Source: Campylobacter sp. RM5004
GTDB lineage: Bacteria > Campylobacterota > Campylobacteria > Campylobacterales > Campylobacteraceae
Assembly (NCBI RefSeq): GCF_022369455.1
Contig: NZ_CP059599.1
Span: forward strand, 1,640,409-1,704,408
Direction of reading: 5' to 3'
DNA: 64,000 bases
Made by a program: the position numbers and the translations under genes. Below the pieces are notes generated by a model. The model did no database searches and was not told where the DNA came from. It was given only the letters and a program-made list of their open reading frames with translations. Of the stretch, positions 29,334 through 38,494 are shown in pieces. Numbering within the stretch: position 1 is the stretch's first letter; every line of letters starts with the position of its first letter.

Positions 29334-30345
29334 CGAAATTCAAACTTCCTTTACTATAATTTGTAACCTTGCTTTCAAAGAAATTGCTCTTTTGGTCGTT
29401 AAACTTAGAAAAATCATCAACCCATTTAATAGGATGTTTTGCATTATATTTTTTCTCTAAACCAATAGAACTAAGTCTTAAATCTACAAGATAATGAATA
29501 TATTCTGTAATTATATCATCAGTAAAGCCCATAATTTGATTTTGAGTGATATATTTGCCCCATTCAATTTCAAGCTCAGCAGCACGCTCAAACATTTCAT
29601 AAATCTTTGCGATTGTTTTTTCGTTGAATAAATCAGGTCTTTCTTTTCTAACTGAATTAATCATATTTTGAAATAATAATAAATGCGTTATTTCATCTCT
29701 TTGAATAAATCTTACCATTTGAGCTGAGCCAAGCATTTTACCTGCACGAGCAAGTGCATAAATAGCAGTAAAACCGCTATAAAAATATATTCCTTCTAGG
29801 ATTTGATTTGCTACCATTGCATAAAGCAATTTTTCTTCCGTTACATCGCCTGCTAATTCTTCATAAAGACTTGAAATAAAATCATTTTTCTTTCTTAATG
29901 TAGCGTCGTGTTTTTCCATTTCATATATTAAATCAGTATCATCACAAATAGCTTCAACCATTACGGCATAACTTTTAGAATGGTTTGCTTCTTCATAAGC
30001 TTGTCTTGCTAAAACAGCGTTAATTTCTGGTGCTGTTATGTATGGATTGATATTATCAGCTAGGTTGTTTGTTTGAAAGCTATCCATAGAAATTAGCTGA
30101 GACCATACTAAATCATACATTCTTTTTTCACTTGTAGTTAAATTACATTTATAATCAAGTGCGTCTTTTGTAGTATCAACTTCTCTAGGAAACCAAGTAT
30201 TAGCTTCCATTAAATCCCATAATTTTAAAGCCCATTCATATTTTGCTTTAGTAAAATTTAAAATACCTTGAGGATTACCGCCAAATACCTTTCTAGCAGT
30301 TAAATCTTCATTGCTTTGAGGATTATATATTCTTTTTCTATTCAT
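29323..30345 (-). CDS. nrdB: ribonucleotide reductase class I beta subunit
   Basis: The radical-bearing subunit of class I ribonucleotide reductase, 340 aa. Iron ligands and the radical tyrosine can be read directly: EEANHSKSY gives Glu, His and the radical Tyr in ExxHxxxY spacing; EGIYFYSGF and RDEITHLLLF provide the remaining Glu/His ligands. I recall the C. jejuni homologue labelled nrdF (Cj0231c). The NrdA partner is not in the window. Confidence 0.95.
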   Translation of the reverse strand: MNRKRIYNPQSNEDLTARKVFGGNPQGILNFTKAKYEWALKLWDLMEANTWFPREVDTTKDALDYKCNLTTSEKRMYDLVWSQLISMDSFQTNNLADNINPYITAPEINAVLARQAYEEANHSKSYAVMVEAICDDTDLIYEMEKHDATLRKKNDFISSLYEELAGDVTEEKLLYAMVANQILEGIYFYSGFTAIYALARAGKMLGSAQMVRFIQRDEITHLLLFQNMINSVRKERPDLFNEKTIAKIYEMFERAAELEIEWGKYITQNQIMGFTDDIITEYIHYLVDLRLSSIGLEKKYNAKHPIKWVDDFSKFNDQKSNFFESKVTNYSKGSLNFDDF

Positions 30346-30760
30346 CTCTTTTCTCCTTAAGAACTAAAGTATTTGAAAATAAATCATGTATATATTGCCT
30401 ATCTTTTCTAAAGAACGGAAAAATCATACCAAATATTAAAGAAAAGCTAAGCACAAACAATACCAACCTTAATAATATCTGTAAAAAACTTGCTCTTTTA
30501 CCATTTTTATTTCTTAAATGCAAGCCTAAATATTTATATCCTAAAGTTTGACCTTTAAAAAATAAAAATAATAAAATTATTAAAAAATATAAAAAAGTAG
30601 CTAAAAATATAAAATTTTGACTTTGTCTATATTCTGAAGCACTACCTACTAAAATGTAGGTAGTAAAGTATTGTATTGGCATCATTATCATAAACATATC
30701 AACAATGCCAGCTTTTAATTTATCATAAAGACTAGCTAAACAAACCTTAGCCTTTGCCAT
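30338..30760 (-). CDS. RDD-family membrane protein
   Basis: A 140-residue protein with three membrane segments and the RDD hallmarks (Asp near the start of helix 1; GQTLGYKYLGLHL; DRQYIHDLFSNT). It overlaps nrdB by 8 nt and follows frr by 2 nt. In the C. jejuni order I recall, pyrE lies between this gene and frr; here it is absent. Function unknown; some RDD proteins are proposed ion exchangers. Confidence 0.82.
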   Translation of the reverse strand: MAKAKVCLASLYDKLKAGIVDMFMIMMPIQYFTTYILVGSASEYRQSQNFIFLATFLYFLIILLFLFFKGQTLGYKYLGLHLRNKNGKRASFLQILLRLVLFVLSFSLIFGMIFPFFRKDRQYIHDLFSNTLVLKEKRDE

Positions 30761-30762
30761 TT

Positions 30763-31320
30763 TTAAACTTTAAGTAATTGTGTTTCTTTTTCTTTTACTA
30801 ATTCATCGGTTTTAGCAATTGCTAAATCAGTAATTTTTTGAACTTCATCGTAAGCTTTTTTCGCTTCATCTTCGCTTACTGCTTTATCTTTTTCTAATTT
30901 TTTAACAGCATCATTTGCATCTTTTCTAATATTTCTAATAGCAACTTTGCATTTTTCTCCCATTGCTTTTGCTGCTTTTGCGTTTTCTTCTCTTTGTTCT
31001 TTTGTCATTGGAGGGAAAAATAATTTAACGCCATCTGCATCAGCATTTGGATTTACTCCGATATTTGCTGCTTTGATTGCTGTATCAATCGCTTTAATCA
31101 TAGATTTTTCCCAAGGACTAATTGTAATTGTAGTAGCATCAGTTGCTAAAATAGTTGCAACTTGATTTAATGGAGTTGGATTTCCATAATAATCTACAAA
31201 AACATTATCTAATATAGAAATATTTACTTTACCTGTTCTTAAGGTCATAAAATCTTTTTTTAAAGCATTATGAGCTTTTTCGTTTTGTTCTTTTTGTTTT
31301 GAATAAATTTCACTTAACAT
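30763..31320 (-). CDS. frr: ribosome recycling factor
   Basis: RRF splits post-termination ribosomes with EF-G. The 185-residue length and signature ([26 protein letters not shown]) are typical. It lies 10 nt downstream of secG on the minus strand. Confidence 0.98.
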   Translation of the reverse strand: MLSEIYSKQKEQNEKAHNALKKDFMTLRTGKVNISILDNVFVDYYGNPTPLNQVATILATDATTITISPWEKSMIKAIDTAIKAANIGVNPNADADGVKLFFPPMTKEQREENAKAAKAMGEKCKVAIRNIRKDANDAVKKLEKDKAVSEDEAKKAYDEVQKITDLAIAKTDELVKEKETQLLKV

Positions 31321-31330
31321 TTTCGTCCTT

Positions 31331-31645
31331 TTACTTGATTGATTCTGGTAATGCTTGTGGTTTAGTTTCTTGAATTTGCTTGCTAGCGTTTTCTAATTTA
31401 TTTACTAAACTTTCACTAGTTTTTGTGTTATAGCTATAACTTAAAAAGATTGTATTTGCAACAAGTAAAACACCCATTATAAAGGTAAATTTAGCTAAAA
31501 ATCCAGCAGGACCTTTTGCTCCGAACAAACTCTCATTTGAACCACTATAAGCACCTAAACCTATACTTGAGCTTTTTTGCATTAATACACAAGCACAAAT
31601 AATTACTACTAAGATAAATTGAATTGCGATAAAAATTGTGTTCAT
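31331..31645 (-). CDS. secG: protein translocase subunit SecG
   Basis: A 104-residue protein with two membrane segments and the conserved central loop ([15 protein letters not shown], residues ~22-36). It supports SecYEG translocation, which all Sec-exported proteins of this window need. It is 10 nt upstream of frr, with a polar C-terminal tail. Confidence 0.93.
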   Translation of the reverse strand: MNTIFIAIQFILVVIICACVLMQKSSSIGLGAYSGSNESLFGAKGPAGFLAKFTFIMGVLLVANTIFLSYSYNTKTSESLVNKLENASKQIQETKPQALPESIK

Positions 31646-31699
31646 ATTACTTCTTTCGTTTAAAAATAAAGTTTGTATTATATGTTATAAAATTTAAAA

Positions 31700-31728
31700 T
31701 AAGTTAAAAGCCTTCAAAATTGAAGGCT
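31700..31728 (-). terminator. Rho-independent terminator after the BI-1 gene
   Basis: AAGCCTTCAA pairs with TTGAAGGCTT (31706-31727) and is followed on the minus strand by TTTTAAC. It lies directly downstream of the Bax-inhibitor-like gene. Confidence 0.75.
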
Positions 31729-31734
31729 TAAAAA

Positions 31735-32412
31735 TTAATCTCTAATACTTCTTAAGATATTTAAAAGAGATATAAATAAGTTAATAAAGTCAAGGTATAA
31801 AGCAATTGCACCTTGAATAGGTGTTTGATATGCACCACGAATTATCATTTGTGTATCATAAATGATAAAAAAGCTAAATAAAATAGCACTAACACTAGAA
31901 ATTACTAGGTGTAAAACTGGGCTTTGAAAAAATAGATTTAATAAAGATGCCCCGATAACAACTAATAAAACAATGAAAAGTGCCTTGCTAAATACACTAA
32001 AATCTCTTTTTGTTGTAAATGCAAATACACTAAGTCCTGCAAAAGCAAGTGTTGTTAAAAATAAAGCTTGAGCTATTATTTCAGCACCTGCTGGGTGTTG
32101 TAAAGTAATATAAATAATACCTGTTAGGCTAAGACCACTAATAAATGCAAATGTAAATAACATAGCAATAGCACCATTAGTTACTTCTCTTTTTGTATTC
32201 AATACCATAATTAATATAATTTCTACAGCAAGAATTCCTAAACTAGCCCAAATATTGCCAACTAAAAAACTAGCTAAATATGTAGCACCTAAATAAGCCC
32301 CTAATGTTGCAGCAACTAGCGAAAGAGCAAAATACATATATGTATCTCTTACAAAAATCGCAGCGTCTGAACGAATAGCTGAACTAGCACGAGTTCTTTC
32401 GTATAAACTCAT
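31735..32412 (-). CDS. Bax inhibitor-1 family membrane protein (YccA-like)
   Basis: A 225-residue protein with seven hydrophobic segments and the family ending (YDTQMI...ALYLDFINLFISLLNILRS). BI-1 proteins in bacteria act in membrane-protein quality control or as pH-sensitive Ca2+ leaks. It is monocistronic, between its own terminator and a divergent carbonic anhydrase gene. Confidence 0.9.
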   Translation of the reverse strand: MSLYERTRASSAIRSDAAIFVRDTYMYFALSLVAATLGAYLGATYLASFLVGNIWASLGILAVEIILIMVLNTKREVTNGAIAMLFTFAFISGLSLTGIIYITLQHPAGAEIIAQALFLTTLAFAGLSVFAFTTKRDFSVFSKALFIVLLVVIGASLLNLFFQSPVLHLVISSVSAILFSFFIIYDTQMIIRGAYQTPIQGAIALYLDFINLFISLLNILRSIRD

Positions 32413-32488
32413 TTTTTCTCCTTGTTTAAATTTATTAAAAGCTCTTGATTATAGCTAAGTTAGTTAATATCTCATTGAAATTTTTTTA

Positions 32489-32494
32489 TATAAT
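32489..32494 (+). promoter_or_regulatory. probable -10 of the carbonic anhydrase gene
   Basis: TATAAT preceded by a T-run, 25 nt before the ATG, with AAGGAT at 32508-32513 as ribosome site. Confidence 0.5.
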
Positions 32495-32518
32495 TTTGCT
32501 TTTTAACAAGGATAAACG

Positions 32519-33157
32519 ATGGATAAATTAATAAAAGGCGCCTTGCAATTTATGCAAGAAGGATTTTTAGAACATAAGGATTTGTTTAAAGATTTAAAAG
32601 AAGAACAAAATCCACACACACTATTTATAGGTTGTGCTGATTCAAGAGTAATTCCAAATCTAATAACCTCAACTTTGCCTGGGGAACTATTTGTAATAAG
32701 AAATATAGCAAACATTATCCCGCCTTATAGGGTTAAAGATGAATATTTGGCTACTACTTCTGCTATTGAATACGCTTTATATGCTTTAAATGTAAAAAAC
32801 ATAATAATTTGCGGTCATAGTAATTGCGGGGGTTGTAAAGATATACCTAGCAAAAAAGCTGAAGTTTTACCAAACGTAAAAAAATGGGTTTCTTTATTAG
32901 ATGATATTAAAAAACAAGTTGATTACACTCTTGAATTAAGCCATTTTGAAGGACAATACGCCCTAAGGTCTTGGATGATAGAAAAGGCAAATGTTTTAAA
33001 TAGTTATGAAAACTTATTAGGCTACCCTGATGTTCAAAATAGAGTTGATAATAACGAGCTTACCATTAGAGCTTGGTATTTTCTAATTGAAACTGCTGAG
33101 ATTTATGAATACTGTCCAGCTGATGGACATTTTAAACCATTAAAGGATTTACAATGA
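32519..33157 (+). CDS. beta-class carbonic anhydrase
   Basis: A 212-residue enzyme that interconverts CO2 and bicarbonate. Zinc ligands are visible in CADSR (Cys, with the Asp-Arg dyad) and HSNCGGC (His and Cys). It matches Cj0237 in position and type as I recall. It matters for a capnophilic organism. It overlaps the mechanosensitive channel gene by 4 nt. Confidence 0.95.
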   Translation: MDKLIKGALQFMQEGFLEHKDLFKDLKEEQNPHTLFIGCADSRVIPNLITSTLPGELFVIRNIANIIPPYRVKDEYLATTSAIEYALYALNVKNIIICGHSNCGGCKDIPSKKAEVLPNVKKWVSLLDDIKKQVDYTLELSHFEGQYALRSWMIEKANVLNSYENLLGYPDVQNRVDNNELTIRAWYFLIETAEIYEYCPADGHFKPLKDLQ

Positions 33158-34851
33158 GAGTTGTTTTAATATTATTATTTAGTGTGTTTGTATATGCAAA
33201 TAATTTAGTTGATAATATAAATCAATATATTGATTATAATATCAAAATCAATGATTTAAATATATTATTAGGCAAAAACGAAGATAAAACAATAAACCAA
33301 AATAAAATCAATCAGGAAATAAGCGAGTATAAAAACAAAAAAAATCAAATCCTATCAATACTACCAACTTTATTTGATAAAAACAATCTAAATAACAAAC
33401 TTTTAGAAGATTTCAAAAAAGAAAAAATAAGTAGTGAATTAAAGAAAATAAAATTAGAATTTTATAAAACTTTAATTGAATCAAACAATGTTTTTAATGA
33501 TAGCAAAATTGATAATGAAAGCATAAAAGACATTATAGACGAAAGCATTAAAGAGCTAAATAGCGAAAAAGTAAAAGATGAAGAATTAGTTTATCTTAAT
33601 TCTTACATAGAAATACTTACATACTTAAGATTAAACGCTAATGTTTTTGAAAGTAATTATTTAATTCAAGAATTAAAAACCGATAATTTTATCAATTATT
33701 TAAATGGTTTTTTCCCTAAAGAAGTAAGCAAATACTTAAATCCTGGAAAAATCATAATTTGTTGCATTATTTTATTGTTTATATTTATGTTTAAAAAGAT
33801 AATTTTAAAATTAATATATTTTGTTTTCTTAAAATTAATCAAAAAACAAAAGCACGAAATAAACGAATCGTTAAAAGATATAACCAAGCCTTTAACATTA
33901 TTATTTTATATGTATGGGATTTGGCTGTGCTTTGTAATAGCGTTTTATCCTGCAGCTGTAATGCCTATAATTTTAACGATCTTATCAATCATAAATACAA
34001 TAATAATTGCTTGGTTAATTCTAAACATAATTAATTCTTATGGTTTAATTTTAATGTCAAAATTAGCCTTAAAAAGTGGTAAAAAAGAAATAATCAACCT
34101 AATTTTAAAAATCATAGATTTTATTATCATAATAATTACAATCTTAATAATACTAGCAAAATTAGGTTTTGATATTTCGGCAATCATTGCTTCGCTTGGA
34201 ATTGGTGGTTTGGCTGTTGCTCTTGCTGCTAAAGATATAATTGCGAACTTTTTTGCATCGGTTTTAATGCTTTTTGATAATTCTTTTTCTCAAAGCGATT
34301 GGGTAGAAGTGAATGGAATAGAAGGAACTATCGTTGAAACTGGTCTTAGAAAAACCACAATAAGAACTTTTGATAACTGCTTAGTATTCATACCAAACTC
34401 AACTATATTAAACGGAAATATCAAAAACTATTCTAAGAGAAAATATGGAAGAAGAGTAAAATTAAGCGTAGGCCTAACATACGATTCAACAACCGAACAA
34501 ATACAAAATTTTATAAATGATTTAAAAGAACTTTTAAATAATAATGAAATAATCGCTAATGAAAACGATGAAATCTTTCAGCACAAAAACAAAAACTTCT
34601 ACAAGCAAAACCTAATTTCTGTAAATGATTTAGAAGGATTTAAATCATCTATTTATGTTTGGCTTGATGATTTTGCTGCAAGTAGTATTAATGTAGAGCT
34701 TTATTTTTATATTAAAAGCATTAGTGCAAAACAATACTACGATGAAAAAAGCAAAATATTAATGGAAGTAATGAAAATAGTTGAAAAAAATGGCTTAAGC
34801 TTTGCCTTCCCATCAACAAGTCTTTATGTAGAAAAATTACCTAAAGATTAA
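33154..34851 (+). CDS. MscS-family mechanosensitive channel
   Basis: A 565-residue protein with a signal peptide (~1-15), a long periplasmic helical domain (~16-190) and then several membrane segments. The pore helix and beta domain follow (GIGGLAVALAAKDIIANFFASV; DWVEVNGIEGTIVETGLR, each near residues 345-400). It is larger than MscS and of MscK/YnaI-like build. It would release solutes on hypo-osmotic shock. Confidence 0.92.
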   Translation: MRVVLILLFSVFVYANNLVDNINQYIDYNIKINDLNILLGKNEDKTINQNKINQEISEYKNKKNQILSILPTLFDKNNLNNKLLEDFKKEKISSELKKIKLEFYKTLIESNNVFNDSKIDNESIKDIIDESIKELNSEKVKDEELVYLNSYIEILTYLRLNANVFESNYLIQELKTDNFINYLNGFFPKEVSKYLNPGKIIICCIILLFIFMFKKIILKLIYFVFLKLIKKQKHEINESLKDITKPLTLLFYMYGIWLCFVIAFYPAAVMPIILTILSIINTIIIAWLILNIINSYGLILMSKLALKSGKKEIINLILKIIDFIIIIITILIILAKLGFDISAIIASLGIGGLAVALAAKDIIANFFASVLMLFDNSFSQSDWVEVNGIEGTIVETGLRKTTIRTFDNCLVFIPNSTILNGNIKNYSKRKYGRRVKLSVGLTYDSTTEQIQNFINDLKELLNNNEIIANENDEIFQHKNKNFYKQNLISVNDLEGFKSSIYVWLDDFAASSINVELYFYIKSISAKQYYDEKSKILMEVMKIVEKNGLSFAFPSTSLYVEKLPKD

Positions 34852-34856
34852 TTTAT

Positions 34857-34897
34857 AATTCCTAATTCAAATTCTTTAAGTTTTTTGGATTAGGAAA
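34857..34897. repeat. dispersed motif, intact arm with degenerate partner
   Basis: Intact arm at 34857-34874 (AATTCCTAATTCAAATTC) just after the mechanosensitive-channel stop. The second half (GGATTAGGAA, ~34887-34896) is decayed. A second, intact pair lies 60 nt further on. Confidence 0.7.
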
Positions 34898-34958
34898 GCT
34901 AATTCGCTTTAAATATTAAAACGATTAAAAATAAGTTTTGGATAAATATAAAAATTCT

Positions 34959-34996
34959 AATTCCTAATTCAAATTCCAAGGAATTTGAATTAGGAT
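34959..34996. repeat. dispersed motif, inverted pair
   Basis: Arms at 34959-34976 and 34981-34996 form a stem of about 16 bp with a very short loop. It is located before the DASS-transporter stop, so it probably terminates that minus-strand gene. Confidence 0.9.
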
Positions 34997-35002
34997 ATAA
35001 GC

Positions 35003-36448
35003 TTAATGTCCTAAAAGACCCCAGTATGGAAGTCCTACAGCAAGACATAATACATAAGATACCATAGCAACTACAAATCCTGTTATCCACCATTCTTTAA
35101 CAGTGTTATAGCCAGCACCAAAAATAACTGAAGCAGCAGGGCCACCAAAGTGAGTTAATGCTCCACCATAAGAGTTTGTAGTAATTAATAAAAACGCTAA
35201 TAAATAAGGATCAACTCCAGCACTCTTACCTATTAAAAACAACACAGGTAAAAGCGTTGTGATAAACACAGTTGCAGAAGCATATAAATATCTTACGATT
35301 ATACTAATAAATCCTATTAATATTAGCACAAGTAAAGGGCTTAGGTTTAAGTTCATATTAGATTCAATAAATGTTCCAAGCCATTTAAAAAACCCTAGTT
35401 TATTCATCATACTTGATAGCGACATAATACCACCGAACCAAAATAGCGTTCCGATACATTCTTTTGAACCTGCGATATCTTCAAACTTTAAAACACCTAA
35501 TAAAACAGATAAGCTCATCGCACCAACAGCAACAGCAGTTGCATCTATATCTATTTTATAGTTAAATAAAGAGCTTGCAAGCGATGGAACAGACCAACCA
35601 AGTAAAGCAAGAATAAAGATTAAAACAAGCATTTTTTCACTTCTTTTCATCTCTCCTAACTCTTCTAAACCTTGTTTAGCAATAGCAACATTATCTATTG
35701 TCTTAATATCAGGGCGAACAAAAATATAAACAATAAAAGGAATTACTAATAAACACACAATACCAGGAACTATCATAGCAACAGCCCAATTTCCCCAATT
35801 TAGGCTAGTTCCTAAAATATCGTTTGAATAACCTATAACAAGCATATTTCCAGCCATTGCAGTAGCGAAAATAAACGAAGTCATCTTAGTGCTCATATAA
35901 GCATTACAAGCTAAGAATGCACCTACTCTATTTTCTGTTTCTACCTTATCTTTTGATAAAGATTGTGCAATTGAATTTACGATAGGAAACACTATACCAC
36001 CAGCTCTTGCAGTATTTGAAGGAGTTGCTGGAGATACTATTAAATCTAAAAACGCCGTAACATAACCAAGTCTTAAAGTAGTTTTACCAAGCTTACCTAT
36101 TAAAAAATAAGCCCATCTTTTACCAAGACCTGTCTTAGTAAAGGCAATGCTTAAAGCAAAAGCAGAAACAATAATCCAAGTAGTAGCACTAGCATAACCG
36201 CTTAAAGCTTGTTTAGTAGCTTCTTTAGCTGAGCCTAAATATTTACCCATAAAAAGTGCAGTTCCTGCAACAGCAGTAATTAGCACCATTGAATTAGGAA
36301 TAGGCTTAAATACAAGACCTAAAACAGCAGCAAGATATATTCCAAACATTACCCATGCAGCTTCGCTAAGACCATTTGGGCAAGGAAGCACAAAAGCAAA
36401 TAAAAATGGAATAATGATTAATGCAATAATAGAAATTGCTCGTTTCAT
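35003..36448 (-). CDS. DASS/CitT-family anion transporter
   Basis: A 481-residue protein with about 12 membrane segments and the two hairpin motifs of the divalent anion:Na+ symporter family (PSNTARAGG near residue 145; TTNSYGGALTHFGGP near residue 430). Likely substrates are di- or tricarboxylates (malate, 2-oxoglutarate, tartrate, citrate); the sequence does not decide. It is monocistronic. The 195-bp gap upstream holds only AT-rich promoter-like sequence. Confidence 0.85.
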   Translation of the reverse strand: MKRAISIIALIIIPFLFAFVLPCPNGLSEAAWVMFGIYLAAVLGLVFKPIPNSMVLITAVAGTALFMGKYLGSAKEATKQALSGYASATTWIIVSAFALSIAFTKTGLGKRWAYFLIGKLGKTTLRLGYVTAFLDLIVSPATPSNTARAGGIVFPIVNSIAQSLSKDKVETENRVGAFLACNAYMSTKMTSFIFATAMAGNMLVIGYSNDILGTSLNWGNWAVAMIVPGIVCLLVIPFIVYIFVRPDIKTIDNVAIAKQGLEELGEMKRSEKMLVLIFILALLGWSVPSLASSLFNYKIDIDATAVAVGAMSLSVLLGVLKFEDIAGSKECIGTLFWFGGIMSLSSMMNKLGFFKWLGTFIESNMNLNLSPLLVLILIGFISIIVRYLYASATVFITTLLPVLFLIGKSAGVDPYLLAFLLITTNSYGGALTHFGGPAASVIFGAGYNTVKEWWITGFVVAMVSYVLCLAVGLPYWGLLGH

Positions 36449-36643
36449 TAATTCTCCTTAAATGAAATTAAAAAATAATTATTACTTTAGCGAAATTATC
36501 TATAAAATATATTTAAAATCATTTTTTTGAGCTTTAATTGTGTAGTAAGGTAACATAATTTATAATTTTTTTATAAAAAACTTATAAATTAATTGGATAT
36601 TTTATGTCTTTTTATAAGATTTTAAATTTAATTAGGATAAAAG

Positions 36644-37024
36644 ATGAAAAAAGTATTAATATTTTTATTAAGTTTGAATTTATTTTCATATACGCTAGAT
36701 TTTCCCGGAGATACTCCACCACTTGATGCGAATCCAAACTGGACTGACCCTACAAAACCAATTGATTTATATAATACAAATGAAATTAATATAAGTCAAA
36801 AATTAAACGAATTAGATGAAAAAAAACTAAGAAAGCTCAAAAAAGCTCTTGATATATTATTTGAAGAAGAAGAGCAAGAAATAAAAGAAGTAAAAGAAAT
36901 TATTCAACCTATTAAAAAGCAAGATCCAAGCGAATATATACAAATTACAATAAATGGCGAAAAACCTACAAAAAAGCCAAAAAATACATATAAAAACAAC
37001 GATATTTTAATAAATATAAAATGA
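36644..37024 (+). CDS. small secreted protein of unknown function
   Basis: A 126-residue protein with a Sec signal peptide (~1-16), a short Pro/Asp-rich N-terminus (PGDTPPLD), a charged helix rich in Glu and Lys (~45-90) and a basic tail. I do not recognise the family. It is monocistronic, converges on the C39 peptidase gene, and ends at a motif-pair hairpin. AGGATAAAAG precedes the ATG. Confidence 0.65.
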   Translation: MKKVLIFLLSLNLFSYTLDFPGDTPPLDANPNWTDPTKPIDLYNTNEINISQKLNELDEKKLRKLKKALDILFEEEEQEIKEVKEIIQPIKKQDPSEYIQITINGEKPTKKPKNTYKNNDILINIK

Positions 37025-37025
37025 T

Positions 37026-37076
37026 AATTCCTATTTCAAATTCCTTTAAAAATTTGTAGAATTTGAATTCGGAATT
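37026..37076. repeat. dispersed motif, inverted pair of mixed subtypes
   Basis: The left arm 37026-37043 is the CCTATTTC subtype and the right arm 37059-37076 is the GAATTCGG subtype, so the stem has mismatches. This pair shows that the two arms of a hairpin can have separate origins. Confidence 0.88.
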
Positions 37077-37080
37077 AGCT

Positions 37081-37629
37081 TTATTTTATTTGACTTGGGC
37101 GTGGTAGATTTAGTTCTATTTCTTTTGTAATATTTGGCTTTATTATTAGAGCATAACCACCCAAACCATCTTTATCCCATACGCTATAAAATTCTTTTTT
37201 AGAGCTTAGATATTCGCCAAAGCTTGGATCATATACTTTTACAAAATCTCCTTTAATATTATTTACCACTACAAAATGTGGGAATCTAGGATCGTTTTCA
37301 ATCTTTACTATAAAAGGCGTAAATATTTGCTCAAATATAATGCGATTTAGTTTATAAGCTTTTGCATAAAAGCCAAGCTTGTTTAAGGCATTGTTTAATT
37401 CATTAAAACTTAGCATATTAGTATTTTTATCTAAAACTTCTAAAATATCTTTTTCGCTAAAACGCTTGATATTTGTTAGATTTAGCAAGGTCGCTATGCT
37501 ACTTGCCCCACAAGATTCTTCATAGCTTTGTCTTACTACTGATTCGTTTTTAAATTCTTTATAAGACTTTACTGCAAACTCAGCATAAAGATTAGTAAGC
37601 AGTATAAAAAATATTAAAATTTTTGCCAT
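37081..37629 (-). CDS. periplasmic C39 (double-glycine) peptidase
   Basis: A 182-residue protein with a signal peptide (~1-16) and a complete papain-like C39 site: Gln34 and Cys40 in QSYEESCGAS, His118 in FPHFVVV, and Asp134 in VYDPSFGEY. Classical C39 domains sit at the N-terminus of ABC exporters and cut double-glycine leaders in the cytoplasm; this one is free-standing and exported, like FapD of functional-amyloid loci. Two substrates with textbook double-glycine leaders are encoded in the same locus (39146-39748, 40996-41574). It overlaps the outer-membrane barrel gene by 16 nt. Confidence 0.9.
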   Translation of the reverse strand: MAKILIFFILLTNLYAEFAVKSYKEFKNESVVRQSYEESCGASSIATLLNLTNIKRFSEKDILEVLDKNTNMLSFNELNNALNKLGFYAKAYKLNRIIFEQIFTPFIVKIENDPRFPHFVVVNNIKGDFVKVYDPSFGEYLSSKKEFYSVWDKDGLGGYALIIKPNITKEIELNLPRPSQIK

Positions 37630-38465
37630 AGACTAATGCCAAATACACTATCAGGAGCAGCTGAGCCACCACCTAAACTAGCATTAAAGCTTATGCTTGT
37701 ATCATCATTTATACTATAAGTTGAACCTACGCTATATGTTGGGATACTTCTTAGATTTGTATATTTTACGCCGTTTATCTTCTGGGCTGCTTGAAAACTC
37801 TGTGAAGCCTCTAAATCAAGCGTGATTTTAGGGCTTAATACTATGCTAAGATTTGCACCAAAATTATAAGAATTTCCATAATTTATCGCTAGTTTATCAA
37901 AAGTCCTAGTATCATTATATGTAAAACCCATATAAATACCCCAAATAGCAGGGTCGCTATAACCTCTTAGATTTAGCTTAGCTGAGTGTGATTTAAAATG
38001 AAAGCTTTTATTTGTATCAAGTGCTTTTTCTCTTTGAATTACCCCTGCTTGATAAGAAAAACTAAGTATTTTATCACTAAAGCTATCAAATCTATAATTA
38101 AACCCAAGCCACAAGCTCTCAAATGAATAATGAGTTTCACTTTTTGGCTCACCAGTAAAGAAATTACTATATTCATTTCTAGTAGCATTAGCACCAAGAG
38201 AAGCTATAAAATCAAGCTTGTTATTAAATGAATATATCAAAGTTTCATTCAAACTTAGCCTTTTATTATCAGTCCAAATCACAGGATCGCCTCCTATTAT
38301 TAGACTTGGATAGCTTGTGTAGATATTGGCATTTCCGCTAGTGATTAAACTAAGACTTGTAATGCTTCTAAGTCCGATTTGTCTTTTAAAAAGACTATCA
38401 ATAGTAATAGCATCAGAGCCAAATAAAAAGCTTAAAGTAAATGCTATAAAAAATAACTTTTTCAA
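37614..38465 (-). CDS. FapF-like outer-membrane beta-barrel protein
   Basis: A 283-residue protein with a signal peptide, amphipathic beta strands throughout and a C-terminal Phe (LWQKF). The build (short N-terminal helix region ITIDSLFKRQIGLRS, then a ~12-strand barrel) resembles the Phenol_MetA_deg/FapF transporter family. I start it at TTG 38465, since AAGGAAG lies just upstream of that codon; the longer frame to 38498 would overlap the preceding gene and lacks a ribosome site. Placement between the substrates and the C39 peptidase suggests a conduit for the processed proteins. Family assignment is by eye. Confidence 0.7.
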   Translation of the reverse strand: MKKLFFIAFTLSFLFGSDAITIDSLFKRQIGLRSITSLSLITSGNANIYTSYPSLIIGGDPVIWTDNKRLSLNETLIYSFNNKLDFIASLGANATRNEYSNFFTGEPKSETHYSFESLWLGFNYRFDSFSDKILSFSYQAGVIQREKALDTNKSFHFKSHSAKLNLRGYSDPAIWGIYMGFTYNDTRTFDKLAINYGNSYNFGANLSIVLSPKITLDLEASQSFQAAQKINGVKYTNLRSIPTYSVGSTYSINDDTSISFNASLGGGSAAPDSVFGISLWQKF

Positions 38466-38494
38466 ACTCTTCCTTTCAATTAAAATATAAAATT

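Noticed and set aside
32828-32832. Other G runs (about 32828, 42358, 58865) as phase-variation tracts
   Set aside because: They are only about 5 Gs long, too short to be unstable compared with the 11-G tract at 4499.
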